Positions 26,150 to 36,346 of a stretch of 64,000 nt of DNA are shown one piece after another. The position numbers and the translations under genes are program-made. This DNA is from Bradyrhizobium diversitatis (lineage in GTDB: Bacteria; Pseudomonadota; Alphaproteobacteria; Rhizobiales; Xanthobacteraceae), in the NCBI RefSeq assembly GCF_016031635.1, contig NZ_JACEGD010000003.1, positions 124,001 through 188,000 on the forward strand, written 5' to 3'. The notes beneath the pieces are model-generated. The model had not been told where the DNA came from. It saw nothing but the letters and a program-made list of their open reading frames with translations, and made no database searches. Every line of letters begins with the position of its first letter. Position 1 is the stretch's first letter.

Positions 26150-27445
26150 TCAATCGGCGTACAGCACGCGCCCGCGCGTCTCCGGCAACGCGAAGGCGGC
26201 GATGAAGAACACCGCGTAAGCCGCCACCGCGAAGATCGCGATCGCATTCGCGAGCGACGTCGTCGCCGACAACGCGCCGACGAGGAATGGAAACAGCGCG
26301 CCGATGCCGCGGCCGAAATTGTAGCAGAAGCCCTGGCCCGAGCCGCGCAGCCGCGTCGGATAGAGTTCGGTCAGGAACGCGCCGATCCCGGAAAAATAGC
26401 CCGAGGCGAAGAAGCCGAGCGGGAAACCGAGTATCCAGAGGATCTCGTTGGTCAGCGGCAGCTGTGTGTAGAGAAGCACCACCGCCATGGCTCCGAGCGA
26501 GAAGATCAGGAACAGATTGCGCCGCCCGATCCGGTCGGCGAGCCACGCGCCCACGAGATAACCGATGAAGGAGCCGATGATCAGCGTCGCGAGATAGCCG
26601 GTCGATCCGACGATCGACAGGTGCCGCTCCTTGGTCAGGAATTGCGGCACCCAGAAGGTGACGGCGTAGTAGCCGCCCTGGCAGCCCGTCGCCATCAGCG
26701 ACGCAAGCACCGTGGTCTTCACGATTGGGAAGGTGAAGATCTCCCAGAGCTTCGGATGACTGCCCGTTTCCGCGTGCCTGGCGCGGGCCTCGGCTGCGAT
26801 CGCCGGCTCGGTGACGGAGCGGCGGATGTAGAACACCAGAAGTGCCGGCAGCGCTCCGATCACGAACATCCAGCGCCAGGCCGTCTCCGGGGGCAGGGCC
26901 GAGAACAGGATCGCCTGCGACAACACCGCGAGGCCCCAGCCGACCGCCCAGCCCGACTGGACCGAGCCCACCGCGCGCCCGCGATATTGCGGCCGGATCG
27001 CCTCACCCATCAGCACCGCGCCCGCCGCCCATTCGCCGCCGAAGCCGAGACCGAGCACGGCACGTGCGATCAGGAGCTGGTCGAAATTCTGCACGACGGC
27101 GCAGACCAGCGAGAAGAACGAGAACCAGATGATGGTGATCTGGAGCGTCCTGACACGCCCGATATGATCGGAGAGATAGCCGCCGAGCCAGCCGCCGATG
27201 GCGGAGGCGAGCAGCGTCACCGTGCCTGCAAGGCCGGCCGAGGCCGCATCAACCTTCCACAGGGCGATGATGGTGCCGATCACCAGCGGGTAGATCATGA
27301 AGTCCATGCCGTCGAGCGCCCAGCCCGCAGCGCAGGCCCAGAACGTCCGCCGCTCCGGCGCGTTCATGTCACGATAGAAGGCGAGCAGGCTGGTGTCCTC
27401 GATCGCGGCGCGTTCGATGCGCTGACTCGGATCGGCAGTGGTCAT
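26150..27445 (-). CDS. MFS transporter, organic-acid type
   Basis: A 431-residue major facilitator protein with about 12 helices. The N-half opens FWACAAGWALDGMDFMIYPLVIG, an acidic-residue helix 1 typical of the aromatic-acid/metabolite symporters. The loop 2-3 motif is GGYLSDHIGRVRTLQI and the loop 8-9 counterpart is GAWLADRIGRRNLFLIFSLG. A single-domain H+ symporter for carboxylates such as aromatic acids or lactate is likely; the substrate is inferred from family resemblance only. The ATG at 27445 is chosen because upstream residues are Pro/Arg-rich and not membrane-like. No catabolic genes adjoin it. Confidence 0.88.
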   Translation of the reverse strand: MTTADPSQRIERAAIEDTSLLAFYRDMNAPERRTFWACAAGWALDGMDFMIYPLVIGTIIALWKVDAASAGLAGTVTLLASAIGGWLGGYLSDHIGRVRTLQITIIWFSFFSLVCAVVQNFDQLLIARAVLGLGFGGEWAAGAVLMGEAIRPQYRGRAVGSVQSGWAVGWGLAVLSQAILFSALPPETAWRWMFVIGALPALLVFYIRRSVTEPAIAAEARARHAETGSHPKLWEIFTFPIVKTTVLASLMATGCQGGYYAVTFWVPQFLTKERHLSIVGSTGYLATLIIGSFIGYLVGAWLADRIGRRNLFLIFSLGAMAVVLLYTQLPLTNEILWILGFPLGFFASGYFSGIGAFLTELYPTRLRGSGQGFCYNFGRGIGALFPFLVGALSATTSLANAIAIFAVAAYAVFFIAAFALPETRGRVLYAD

Positions 27446-27543
27446 GTGCGTTTCCCTGGCAATTTGCTTTGGCCGGGGCGGTGGTAACACGCACGCCGGC
27501 CTGCGCAAGCCGGTGCGCGCTGCCGTGCCATGCAGAGAGCGGG

Positions 27544-29295
27544 CTACTGCCCCGCCGCTTCCGCACCGCGCGTTCGCAGATCGGCCGCGCCAAGCAATCC
27601 GTTCGGCGTCACGAGAATCGAATTCGCCGATGTCTGCCCCATCGGCTCGACGATGAGGTGGCCCTTGGCCTTCAGTGCGAGCAGCACGTCGTCGGGAAAG
27701 CCGCGTTCGACGCGCACCTCATCCGGTAGCCATTGGTGATGCAGCCGCGGCGTTGCGACGGCGGCCGCAACATCCATCCTGTAGTCGAGCACGTTCACGA
27801 TCACCTGGAGCACGGTCGAGATGATGCGGCTGCCGCCGGGCGAGCCCGTCACCAGCACCGGCTTGCCGTCCTTCAGCACGATGGTCGGTGACATCGACGA
27901 GAGCGGCCGTTTGCCGGGGCCTGGCAGGTTTGCCTCGAAGCCGACGAGGCCATAGGCATTGGAAGCGCCGACTGCCGCGGTGAAATCGTCGAGCTCGTTG
28001 TTGAGCAGCACGCCGGTGCCGTCGGCGACGAGGCCGACGCCATAGCTGAAGTTCAGCGTATAAGTGTTGCTGACGGCGTTGCCGCGACCGTCGACGACGG
28101 AAAAATGCGTGGTGTTGCTGCCCTCACGCGGCGCGGCAGAAGCGGACACGAGCTCCTTCGACGGCGTGGCGCGTTCGGCAGAAATGCCCGCGCGCAGCCT
28201 GGCGGCGTAGTCCTTCGCGATCAGCGTCTCGATCGGTGCGTTGACAAAGGCGGGATCGCCGAGATAGCGCGCGCGATCGGCATAGGCGCGCTTCATGGCC
28301 TCGATCAGCAGATGCAGCGATGCCGGCGATCCCTGCTTCAAATCGGCAAGCTGAAAGCCTTCGAGGATATTGAGCGTCTCCAGCAGTACCACCCCACCGG
28401 ACGAAGGCAGCGGCATCGACACGATGTCATAGCCGCGATAGGTGCCGCGTACCGGCGCGCGGATGACCGGCTGATAGGCCTTGAGGTCGGCCGGCGTCAT
28501 GATCCCGCCGGCATCGGTCACGGCCTTGGCGAGTTTCTCGGCGACCTCCCCCTCGTAGAAGCCGCGCGGCCCCCGTGCGGCGACGGCCGACAGCGTTTCG
28601 GCGAGATCGCCCTGCACCAGCCGGTCGCCTTCGCCAAGCGGCGTGCCGTCAGGCCGCGAGAAGATCTTGGCCGAGGAGGGCCAGCGCGCCAGCCGCGGGT
28701 GCCAGCTCGGCAGCGTATCGGCGATGTCGTCGCCGACGATGAAGCCATCGCGTGCGAGCGCGATGGCGGGCGCGAGCAGTTGCGCCAGCGTGAACCGGCC
28801 CGAGCCGTATTTGTCCAATGCCAGCGCGAGGCCCGCGACCGTGCCGGGAACGCCGACGCCGAGCGCGGAATCCCGTGACTTCGTCGTGTCAGGCTTGCCA
28901 TCTGCGCCGAGGAATATCTGTGGCGTTGTCGCAGCCGGCGCGGTCTCGCGATAGTCGATCGTGATGTCTTCGTTGCGATCGGCGGAATGGATCACCATGA
29001 AGCCGCCGCCGCCGACATTGCCGGCGCGTGGATAGGTGACGGCCATCGCAAAGCCGGTCGCGACCGCAGCGTCGACCGCATTGCCGCCGCGCCGCAGGAT
29101 GTCGGCGCCGACCTGCGCAGACAACCTCTCCTGCGCCACCACCATGCCGTGCTCGGCGACGACGGCGCGCACCGCATCGCGCGCGGGCGGCATATAGCCC
29201 CGCCGCGCATCCTGCGCGGTCGCAGGCGCGAGACTGAACGCCAAAGTGGCTATGAAGGCGAAGAATGTCCGTCGAGTCGGATATGATGGCATCAT
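27544..29295 (-). CDS. ggt: Gamma-glutamyltransferase
   Basis: A 583-residue periplasmic Ntn-hydrolase that cleaves gamma-glutamyl bonds, mainly of glutathione. After a signal peptide (FFAFIATLAFSLAPATA/QD) come the large-subunit motifs GGNAVDAAVATGFAMAVTYPRAGNVGGGGFMVIH and ITIDYRETAP. Self-cleavage should occur before the Thr of NTTHFSVVDGRGNAVSNTYTLN, giving the small subunit with LNNELDDF and GKRPLSSMSPTIVLKDGKPVLVTGSPGGSRII. The Arg of YRETAP binds the substrate carboxylate. I chose the ATG at 29295, which gives a compact twin-Arg-containing signal (TRRTFF). It is divergent from an MFS gene about 100 bases away. Confidence 0.95.
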   Translation of the reverse strand: MMPSYPTRRTFFAFIATLAFSLAPATAQDARRGYMPPARDAVRAVVAEHGMVVAQERLSAQVGADILRRGGNAVDAAVATGFAMAVTYPRAGNVGGGGFMVIHSADRNEDITIDYRETAPAATTPQIFLGADGKPDTTKSRDSALGVGVPGTVAGLALALDKYGSGRFTLAQLLAPAIALARDGFIVGDDIADTLPSWHPRLARWPSSAKIFSRPDGTPLGEGDRLVQGDLAETLSAVAARGPRGFYEGEVAEKLAKAVTDAGGIMTPADLKAYQPVIRAPVRGTYRGYDIVSMPLPSSGGVVLLETLNILEGFQLADLKQGSPASLHLLIEAMKRAYADRARYLGDPAFVNAPIETLIAKDYAARLRAGISAERATPSKELVSASAAPREGSNTTHFSVVDGRGNAVSNTYTLNFSYGVGLVADGTGVLLNNELDDFTAAVGASNAYGLVGFEANLPGPGKRPLSSMSPTIVLKDGKPVLVTGSPGGSRIISTVLQVIVNVLDYRMDVAAAVATPRLHHQWLPDEVRVERGFPDDVLLALKAKGHLIVEPMGQTSANSILVTPNGLLGAADLRTRGAEAAGQ

Positions 29296-29396
29296 CAAAA
29301 CGTCTGCTGCGGCCTCGGGCCAGTTCACACACCTCGCTGCAATGCTATACGGTTTGCTCCAAGAGGGACAAAACTGTTCGTGATGAGGACCGCGGG

Positions 29397-30782
29397 ATGA
29401 CGACGATTGCCCCCGATGTGCGGATGGCCGCCGCGCAGCGGACCTATCCGCCGCGCGCCGCCGTCGTCGGCTGGATTTTCTTCGATTGGGCCGCGCAGCC
29501 CTATTTCACGCTGATCACGACCTTCGTGTTCGCCCCCTATTTCGCCACCAGCGTTGCGCCAAATCCTGCCACCGGCCAGTCGCTGTGGGGTTTTGCGATG
29601 GCCGCCGCGGGCCTTGCAATCGCGCTGCTGTCACCGGTGCTGGGGGCCATCGCCGACGCGGCTGGCCGCAGGAAACCATGGATTGCAGGATTCGGCGCGG
29701 TGCTGGTGGTGGCATCCTGCACGCTGTGGATCGGCAAGCCCGGCGATTATGCCATCATTCCGTTGCTGCTCACCGCGGTCGCGCTCGCCAGCGTCGGTGC
29801 GGAGTTCGCCACCCTCTTCAACAATGCGATGATGCCGACCCTGGTGCCGCCGGAGCGCATTGGCCGGCTCTCCGGCACCGGCTGGGCTACCGGCTACGTC
29901 GGCGGCATCGTCAGCCTGATCATCGTGCTCGGTTTCCTCGCCGCCAATCCCGAGACCGGTCGCACGTTGCTCGGCTTCACGCCATTGTTCGGGCTCGATC
30001 CCGCGACCCATCAGGGCGACCGCGCTGCCGGGCCGTTGACCGGGCTATGGTTCATCATCTTCGTGATGCCGATGTTCCTGTTCACGCCGGATTATCCGGC
30101 GAAGCGCCCGTTGCGCGAGGCGCTGCGCGAAGGACTGTCCGAGCTGAAGCGATCGATCAACGGCCTGCCCAAGCAGAAGTCGCTCGCGGCATTCCTGCTC
30201 GCCAACATGATCTACACCGATGGTCTGGTGTCGCTGTTCGCGTTTGGCGGCATCTATGCCGCCGGTACGTTCGGCTGGCACACGATCCAGATCGGCACCT
30301 TCGGCATCATGCTCGCGATCGCCGGCGCGTTCGGTGCATGGCTCGGCGGCAAGCTCGACGATCGACTCGGGCCGAAGCGCGTCATCGCCGGAAGTCTGCT
30401 GGTCCTGCTGCTGTCGGTGGCCGCGATCCTTCTGGTCGACAAGGACCGTGTCCTGTTCGTCAAGGTCGAGCCGCCACAAGCAGGCGCTCCCCTGTTCTGG
30501 AGCGCGGCGGAGCGCGCCTATCTCGTGCTGGGCTGCCTGATCGGTGCAGCCGGCGGCCCGCTCCAGGCCGCCTCCCGCACATTGCTGATCCGCCTCGCAC
30601 CGAAGGATCGCATCGCGCAGTATTTCGGCCTGTTCGCATTGACCGGGAAGGTGACATCCTTCATCGGCCCGCTCTTGATCGGCATGATCACCGCCGTGAC
30701 CGCAAGCCAGAAGGCCGGCATGGCCGTGCTGGTGGTGTTCTTCGTTGCAGGACTGGGGCTGTTGATGCGGGTGCGGAAGTAG
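29397..30782 (+). CDS. MFS transporter of the Atg22/UMF type
   Basis: A 461-residue transporter with about 12 helices. The start VGWIFFDWAAQPYFTLITTFVFAPYFA, the loop SPVLGAIADAAGRRKPWIAGFGA, NNAMMPTLVPPERIGRLSGTGWATGYVGGIVSLII and the second-half GAWLGGKLDDRLGPKRVIAGSLL, GGPLQAASRTLLIRLAPKDRIAQYFGLFALTGKVTSF fit the Atg22-like/UMF22 family, whose yeast founder exports amino acids from vacuoles. Bacterial substrates are unknown. The ATG at 29397 fits GCGGG upstream. Being divergent from ggt, it might carry products of glutathione cleavage, which is speculative. Confidence 0.88.
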   Translation: MTTIAPDVRMAAAQRTYPPRAAVVGWIFFDWAAQPYFTLITTFVFAPYFATSVAPNPATGQSLWGFAMAAAGLAIALLSPVLGAIADAAGRRKPWIAGFGAVLVVASCTLWIGKPGDYAIIPLLLTAVALASVGAEFATLFNNAMMPTLVPPERIGRLSGTGWATGYVGGIVSLIIVLGFLAANPETGRTLLGFTPLFGLDPATHQGDRAAGPLTGLWFIIFVMPMFLFTPDYPAKRPLREALREGLSELKRSINGLPKQKSLAAFLLANMIYTDGLVSLFAFGGIYAAGTFGWHTIQIGTFGIMLAIAGAFGAWLGGKLDDRLGPKRVIAGSLLVLLLSVAAILLVDKDRVLFVKVEPPQAGAPLFWSAAERAYLVLGCLIGAAGGPLQAASRTLLIRLAPKDRIAQYFGLFALTGKVTSFIGPLLIGMITAVTASQKAGMAVLVVFFVAGLGLLMRVRK

Positions 30783-30790
30783 CATCCCCA

Positions 30791-30904
30791 CCGTCATTCC
30801 GGGGCATCACGGAGCGATGAACCCGGAATCCCGAAATTGTCGCGCGAGATTCTCAGGTGCGCACTTGCGCACCAGAGTTCGCGCTACGCGCGCCCCGGAA
30901 TGAC
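30791..30904. repeat. Intergenic palindromic repeat, GTCATTCCGGG family
   Basis: Opens CCGTCATTCCGGGGCATCAC and closes GCGCGCCCCGGAATGAC, with an internal GTGCGCACTTGCGCAC hairpin. It separates convergent MFS and purH genes and reaches to within 8 bases of the purH stop. Confidence 0.85.
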
Positions 30905-30911
30905 AGCAAGC

Positions 30912-32504
30912 TCAATGCCTGAAGTGCCGTGTTCCCGTGAACACCATGGCGATGCCGTGCTCGTCGGCGGCCTTGATCACCTCGTCGTCGCGCATCGAGC
31001 CGCCGGGCTGCACCACGGCGGTGGCGCCGGCCTCGATGCAGGCGAGCATGCCGTCGGCGAACGGGAAGAACGCATCTGACGCCACCACCGAGCCCTTGGT
31101 GAGCGGCTCGGCGAGCTTCAGCTCGGCTGCGGCATCCTGCGCCTTGCGCGCGGCAATGCGGGCTGAATCCACCCGGCTCATCTGGCCCGCGCCGATGCCG
31201 ACGGTGGCGAGATCCCTGGCGTAGATGATGGTGTTGGACTTGACGTGCTTGGCCACGCGGAACGCGAACTTGAGATCGCGCATCTCGGCATCGGTTGGCG
31301 CCCGCCTGGTCACGACCTTGAAGGTCATGTCGTCGACCACGGCGTTGTCGCGGCTCTGCACGAGCAGACCGCCGGCCACCGTCTTGGCGGTGAGGCCCGG
31401 CGCGCGCGGATCGGGCAGGCTGCCCGCGAGCAGCAGGCGGAGGTTCTTCTTGCCGCCGATGATGGCGATCGCCTCCTCGCTGGCGTCGGGCGCGATGATG
31501 ACCTCGGTGAAGATCTTGGTGATCTCGCGGGCGGTGTCGGCATCGAGCGGACGGTTCATCGCAATGATGCCGCCGAACGCCGAGGTGGAATCGCAGGCCA
31601 GCGCCTTGCGATAAGCGTCGACGAGGCTGGAGCCTTCCGCGACGCCGCAGGGATTGGCGTGCTTGACGATAACGCAGGCCGCGGTGCGCCCGGCGTCGAA
31701 CTCGCCGATGCATTCATAGGCCGCATCGGTGTCGTTGATGTTGTTGTAGGAGAGTTCCTTGCCCTGGAGCTGCCGTGCGGTGGAGACGCCCGGACGCTTG
31801 TCCGGCGTCGCGTAGAACGCCGCGGTCTGATGCGGGTTCTCGCCGTAGCGCAGCGACTGGATCAGCCGGCCGCCGAAAGCGCGGAAGTCGGGCGCGTCGA
31901 TCTTGAGCTGACGGTTGAGCCAGTTCGAGATCGCGGCATCATACGCCGCGGTGCGGGCATAGGCCTTCGCGGCAAGGCGCCGGCGCAGCTTCAGCGTGGT
32001 CGCGCCCTTGTTCGCGGCCAGTTCGTCGAGCACGGCCTGATAGTCCTGCGCCTCGACCACGACGGCGACGTCGTCATGGTTCTTGGCCGCGGCGCGGATC
32101 ATCGCGGGTCCGCCGATGTCGATGTTCTCGATGCAGCCTTCGAAGCCCGCGCCCTTCTCGACGGTCGCTTCGAACGGATAGAGATTGACGACGAGCAGAT
32201 CGATCGGCGCGATGCCGTGCGCCTTCATCGCCTCCGCATGCTCCTTGTTGTCGCGGATCGCGAGCAGGCCGCCATGCACCTTCGGATGCAGCGTCTTGAC
32301 GCGGCCGTCCATCATCTCGGGGAAGCCGGTCAGCTCGGATACGTCCCTCACCTCGAGGCCGGCGGCGGCGATGGCCTTGGCGGTGCCGCCGGTCGAGACC
32401 AGCTCGACATCGTGCGCGGCAAGCGCCTTTGCGAATTCGATCAGGCCGGTCTTGTCGGACACGGAAAGGAGGGCGCGGGTGACGCGGCGGGGATGGTCAG
32501 TCAT
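30912..32504 (-). CDS. purH: Bifunctional AICAR formyltransferase/IMP cyclohydrolase
   Basis: PurH carries out the last two steps of IMP synthesis. The 530 residues comprise an N-terminal cyclohydrolase domain ([58 protein letters not shown]) and a C-terminal formyltransferase domain ([46 protein letters not shown] with the catalytic Lys-His, [15 protein letters not shown]). Length is normal. The ATG at 32504 is chosen because [20 protein letters not shown] is the usual start; the upstream frame is unrelated. It lies downstream of the heparinase-like gene and rsmB on the same strand, a gene order common in rhizobia. Confidence 0.97.
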   Translation of the reverse strand: MTDHPRRVTRALLSVSDKTGLIEFAKALAAHDVELVSTGGTAKAIAAAGLEVRDVSELTGFPEMMDGRVKTLHPKVHGGLLAIRDNKEHAEAMKAHGIAPIDLLVVNLYPFEATVEKGAGFEGCIENIDIGGPAMIRAAAKNHDDVAVVVEAQDYQAVLDELAANKGATTLKLRRRLAAKAYARTAAYDAAISNWLNRQLKIDAPDFRAFGGRLIQSLRYGENPHQTAAFYATPDKRPGVSTARQLQGKELSYNNINDTDAAYECIGEFDAGRTAACVIVKHANPCGVAEGSSLVDAYRKALACDSTSAFGGIIAMNRPLDADTAREITKIFTEVIIAPDASEEAIAIIGGKKNLRLLLAGSLPDPRAPGLTAKTVAGGLLVQSRDNAVVDDMTFKVVTRRAPTDAEMRDLKFAFRVAKHVKSNTIIYARDLATVGIGAGQMSRVDSARIAARKAQDAAAELKLAEPLTKGSVVASDAFFPFADGMLACIEAGATAVVQPGGSMRDDEVIKAADEHGIAMVFTGTRHFRH

Positions 32505-32668
32505 GAGCAAGATCCTCTGTCTTAAGGAGTGTCTATGCCCAGGCGCGCGGCGGATGTGTCCCGCGCTTCCCGATGGTGCTCCATCCAAGGTCGCCAGTCG
32601 CGCGAGCGAGGGCTCGATAGCAGCTTTCGCCTGTTTTCACAACGAGGAGATACGCCGAATTCAAGCGT

Positions 32669-34426
32669 TCACAACGGAAGTTCCGGCTCGCGGCGAGCGT
32701 TGCGGCGGGCATTGGTGACGGCCGGCGATGCGGTGGAGCGGACAAAGCTCCAGCGGATCGAGGACGCCTGCCGCGCATCCTGACGGATCACGATCTGGGC
32801 GGTGCGGCGCGGGCCGTCATTGCCGGCCAGGAACACGCTGTCCTCGAGGTCGACCTTGTCGTCGAGCGCCTCGAAGGTCCAGACGTCGCGGTTCGGCAGC
32901 ACCAGCATCACGCCGCGGGCATCTGACAGCCGGCTCGCCTTCACCGCCGGATGCAGATGGAAGCGCAGCGCGAAATCGGCATCCGCGCCCTTGAAGCGTC
33001 GGCCCTGCGGCGGCGAGAGCGTGTCCTCGCCGTCGATGCGTGCGCCGTCGTTGGCGATCATCAGCACGCGACGGTGGATTGCCCCGAACTTGGCGAGGTA
33101 GCCGTCATGCGATGTCGTGAGCAGCGTGCCGTTCTGCACGATCTCGCGATAGCTCTCGACCTCGACGGGACCGCTGGTGATGGGCGCGCCGTGCAGGAGC
33201 CGCTTCATCGCCGACATCTCGACGAACTGGCATGACGAGGTCTCGTGATAGGTCAGCGTCGAATGCGCCGCCGTGCTGCGTGCGAACGGCCGCCAATTGT
33301 CGCGGCCCGTAGTCGGCATGCCGCAATTGGTGACGATGCGGCTGATGCCGGACGACAGTTCGAACGACAGGCAGCCGGCGTGGGCGTCGTGGCTGACGCC
33401 GGCCGGCGGCGGCGGGCCGGTGTCGATGATCAGCGTGGTCTGGCCGGCATCGAGGCGCTGGTAGCCGGTATGCGGCATGTTCGCCATCGGCACGCCGTGG
33501 GTGTCGTCATAGGCGAGCAGCGTGGCGAGCAGGTCCGAAGAGGTCGCGCTCATGCCGTTGAACAGGGCGAAATTGCCGTCGCCGTGCCGGAAGAAGCGCA
33601 GCATCGGCATCATGCGATCGATCGCGTTGAGCAGCGCCGGCGGCGGCGCGATGTTGCGCGCGGCAAAGGTCTGCCGCAATGGCAGCAGGTCGATCAGGAG
33701 TTCGATCAGCGCGCCCGGGTTGCGGGAGATGTGTCCACCGTCGGGCAGGATCTGCCGCTGCAATTCGTCCGACAGCTTCTTCGAGGCGCTGCGGATATGA
33801 CGCGCCTGGTTGGCGAGACACAGGGCCGCGTAGCACAGCGCGATCAGCACCTGGAGTTTCGGCACCCCGTCCGGAATGTCGACCATGGCGTAGCGCAGGA
33901 AGCGGATCTCGCGGGCCAAGGCGCGCAGATAACGGCGATAGAACTTGTTGTCGGTCTCGCCCAGCACCAGCGGCGCCTGCGACAGCAGCGAGATCACGCG
34001 CCTGGCCAGCACGTCGGCGCGGCGCGCGACGGGACGGCGCTTGTTGGCGGGGTTGGCGATCCAGTCCTCGATGAGCGCGCGCGCATTCGCTCGCGTCAGC
34101 GCAGTGTCGGCGGCGCGCAAATGGCGCAACCAGCCGAAGCCGAGCAGCGCAACTTCCCAATCCTCCGACGGCGGCTCGAGATCGAAGATCGAGCGGCCGT
34201 GGCAATTGACTATCTTGCCGGCGAAGACGAACCGGCCGGCATAGATTTCGGCGGCGCGGGTCGCATCCGCAGTGCGCAGGTCGTGCGGTGCGATGATCAG
34301 CCGGTCGGTGCGGCCGGGCCAGACCCGCGACAGCGCAACGGAACCGCCGCTCGCGCGCGCGAGCATGTTCCGCGCGAAGCGGTTCATGACCAGCGTCGAG
34401 ATATGTCTGCGTTGAGCGACCGACAC
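32669..34426 (-). CDS. Heparinase II/III-like protein
   Basis: A 585-residue protein with an all-helical N-terminal region (residues 1-300, toroid-like: WLRHLRAADTALTRANARALIEDWI, FYRRYLRALAREIRFLRYAM) and a beta-rich C-terminal part (from about 310: YQRLDAGQTTLIIDTG, HAGCLSFELSSGISRIVTNCG, RSTAAHSTLTYHETSS). This is the heparinase II/III architecture, used for polysaccharide lyases. Its habitual place between rsmB and purH in alphaproteobacteria is known, but its polysaccharide target is not. There is no clear signal peptide. The start is GTG at 34426 with AAGG upstream; ATG 34387 is an alternative. Confidence 0.88.
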   Translation of the reverse strand: MSVAQRRHISTLVMNRFARNMLARASGGSVALSRVWPGRTDRLIIAPHDLRTADATRAAEIYAGRFVFAGKIVNCHGRSIFDLEPPSEDWEVALLGFGWLRHLRAADTALTRANARALIEDWIANPANKRRPVARRADVLARRVISLLSQAPLVLGETDNKFYRRYLRALAREIRFLRYAMVDIPDGVPKLQVLIALCYAALCLANQARHIRSASKKLSDELQRQILPDGGHISRNPGALIELLIDLLPLRQTFAARNIAPPPALLNAIDRMMPMLRFFRHGDGNFALFNGMSATSSDLLATLLAYDDTHGVPMANMPHTGYQRLDAGQTTLIIDTGPPPPAGVSHDAHAGCLSFELSSGISRIVTNCGMPTTGRDNWRPFARSTAAHSTLTYHETSSCQFVEMSAMKRLLHGAPITSGPVEVESYREIVQNGTLLTTSHDGYLAKFGAIHRRVLMIANDGARIDGEDTLSPPQGRRFKGADADFALRFHLHPAVKASRLSDARGVMLVLPNRDVWTFEALDDKVDLEDSVFLAGNDGPRRTAQIVIRQDARQASSIRWSFVRSTASPAVTNARRNARREPELPL

Positions 34427-34540
34427 GCCTTGCCTTGAAGGGGGAGAGGACGACGAATCCTTATTAATCCCAAAATCGGACGGCTGACACCACCTTGAAC
34501 GGCGCGAATCAGCGTCGTGATGGCAAAATCCAGTGCAAAA

Positions 34541-35887
34541 TCAGGATTTAACGAGCCGGGCCGCGAAAAATCCGTCGAGGCCGCCGAGCTTGGGATCGGC
34601 GTTCGGCAGATGGCAGGGCAAGGTGCGAAGGTCGCCGTCCCGGCTGAGGATTTCGTCGAGACCTGCGACCTCCGAGGCGTCGATCGGAACACGGCGAAGC
34701 GCAGGCTCGGCGGCGAGCAGCGCCGCCACGGCCTGTTCACCTTCCTCGGGTTCCAGCGAACAGGTGCAATAGACCAGTGTCCCGCCGGGCTTGAGCAGCG
34801 ACACCGATTTTCGCAGCAGCCGCTGCTGCAGCGTCGCCAGCGCGGCGATGTCGGATTCCTGCCGCAGCCATGCCACGTCGGGATGACGGCGGATCGTGCC
34901 GGTCGAGGTACAGGGCGCGTCGATCAGAATACCGTCGAAGGCCTCGGCCGGGCCGGCCCATTCCACGGCGTCAGCGACGACAGTCTCCGCCTGGAGCGAC
35001 AGTCGCGCCAGGTTTTCGCGCAATCGCGCCACTCGCGCGGGCGAGCGGTCGATGGCCGTGACACGCGCGCCTGATAGCGCCAGCTGCGCGGTCTTGCCAC
35101 CGGGGGCGGCGCAGAGATCGGCAATGGACTTGCCCTTGACGTCGCCGAACAGCCGGACGGGCAAGGCGGCAGCGGCGTCCTGCACCCACCATTGTCCTTC
35201 GGCGAAGCCGGGCAGCATGGTCACCGAACCGTGCAGCAGCATCCGCACCGTTCCCGTCGGCAGTGTCTCGCCATGCAGGCGGCTCGCCCATTGCGCGGGA
35301 TCGGACTTCACCGTCAGATCGAGCGAGGGCTCGTGGCCGAGCGCCAGCGCCATGTCGCGTGCGGTCGCCTCGCCATATTGCGCGCTCCAGCGTGCAAACA
35401 GCCACGGCGGCAGGTCCAGCGATTGTGTCGCGACCTCCTCGATCAGCCCCTTGCCCTCGCGCGCGCAGCGGCGCAGCACGGCGTTGACGAGGCCGGCATA
35501 GCGCGCAGCGCGGCGGTCGGATTGCACGAGGCGAACGGAGAGGTCGACCGCGGCGTGATCCGGCACGTCCATCCAGAGGATCTGCGCCGCGCCGATCAGG
35601 AGTGCGCTCTGCGCGCGGGGCGCATCGGAGGGAATGCCCTTGTCGAGCAGGCGGGACAGCACATGGCCTAGCGTGCCGAGCCGGCGCAGCACCGTGGCGA
35701 CGAGGCGGCGCATCAGCGCGCGGTCGCGGTCGGCCAGCGTTTTCAGTCCGGGGTGGGCGCCGCTGCCGTCGAGCTGGTCGTCGAGCGTGCGGTGCTTGTG
35801 CAGCACGCCGTCGACGATGTCGGCGGCAATCCGCCGTGCCGCAAGACCGGGCACTTCGGATGGAGGGACGAAACGTTGAGATGGCAT
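34541..35887 (-). CDS. rsmB: 16S rRNA m5C methyltransferase RsmB-like
   Basis: A 448-residue protein with an N-terminal NusB-like RNA-binding domain (AARRIAADIVDGVLHKHRTLDDQLDG, QSALLIGAAQILWMDVPDHAAVDLSV) and a C-terminal SAM-dependent methyltransferase. Motif I is DLCAAPGGKTAQLA, motif IV DAPCTSTGTIRRHPD carries the release cysteine, and motif VI TLVYCTCSLEPEEGE carries the catalytic cysteine. RsmB methylates C967 (E. coli numbering) of 16S rRNA. The ATG at 35887 gives the usual start MPSQRFVPPSEVPGLAARR. It heads the rsmB-heparinase-purH series. Confidence 0.95.
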   Translation of the reverse strand: MPSQRFVPPSEVPGLAARRIAADIVDGVLHKHRTLDDQLDGSGAHPGLKTLADRDRALMRRLVATVLRRLGTLGHVLSRLLDKGIPSDAPRAQSALLIGAAQILWMDVPDHAAVDLSVRLVQSDRRAARYAGLVNAVLRRCAREGKGLIEEVATQSLDLPPWLFARWSAQYGEATARDMALALGHEPSLDLTVKSDPAQWASRLHGETLPTGTVRMLLHGSVTMLPGFAEGQWWVQDAAAALPVRLFGDVKGKSIADLCAAPGGKTAQLALSGARVTAIDRSPARVARLRENLARLSLQAETVVADAVEWAGPAEAFDGILIDAPCTSTGTIRRHPDVAWLRQESDIAALATLQQRLLRKSVSLLKPGGTLVYCTCSLEPEEGEQAVAALLAAEPALRRVPIDASEVAGLDEILSRDGDLRTLPCHLPNADPKLGGLDGFFAARLVKS

Positions 35888-36075
35888 GCGGAAGCAAGGT
35901 TCTGAGCGAGCGGCAGTTCCGCCGCAATGGCGCATGCCTCGAGAGACTGATCTCTGGCACGCGAATATGCCAAATGTAAGAATGGACCCTCGCGATTGCA
36001 GCCCGCAATGACCATTTCAGCAATGCGTTATTGGACCTCGCACTTCCCGTGACCCTGCGTTAGGAACCCGCCGAG

Positions 36076-36276
36076 ATGAGTGATCAGCCCTCCCGTCCCG
36101 ATCGCAAGCCGCTGTCGCCGGCCGCCCAGCGGGCGTTGGCCGAAGCCGAGGCACGCCGGCAGGCTGCGGCGGCCGCGCGTGATGAAGCTGCGCCGAAGGA
36201 GTTGCAGGGGCCAAAGGGTCCGGAGCCAACCCGCTACGGCGATTGGGAGCGCAACGGCATCGCTTCGGACTTTTGA
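36076..36276 (+). CDS. SDHAF4-like (DUF1674) succinate dehydrogenase assembly factor
   Basis: A 66-residue protein. Its C-terminus, GPEPTRYGDWERNGIASDF, is the invariant signature of DUF1674, the family of mitochondrial SDHAF4, which binds flavinylated SdhA and protects it until the complex is assembled. The N-terminal half is Ala/Arg-rich and helical (LSPAAQRALAEAEARRQAAAAARDEAAPKE), as in relatives. The sdh operon is not in this window. The short open frame is well supported by the C-terminal motif. Confidence 0.9.
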   Translation: MSDQPSRPDRKPLSPAAQRALAEAEARRQAAAAARDEAAPKELQGPKGPEPTRYGDWERNGIASDF

Positions 36277-36346
36277 GACGCCGCTTTACGCGCGCTCCTC
36301 ATGAGCCATCTTGCCGGCTCAGCCGACTCAGCCCTAGCGTGCGCGG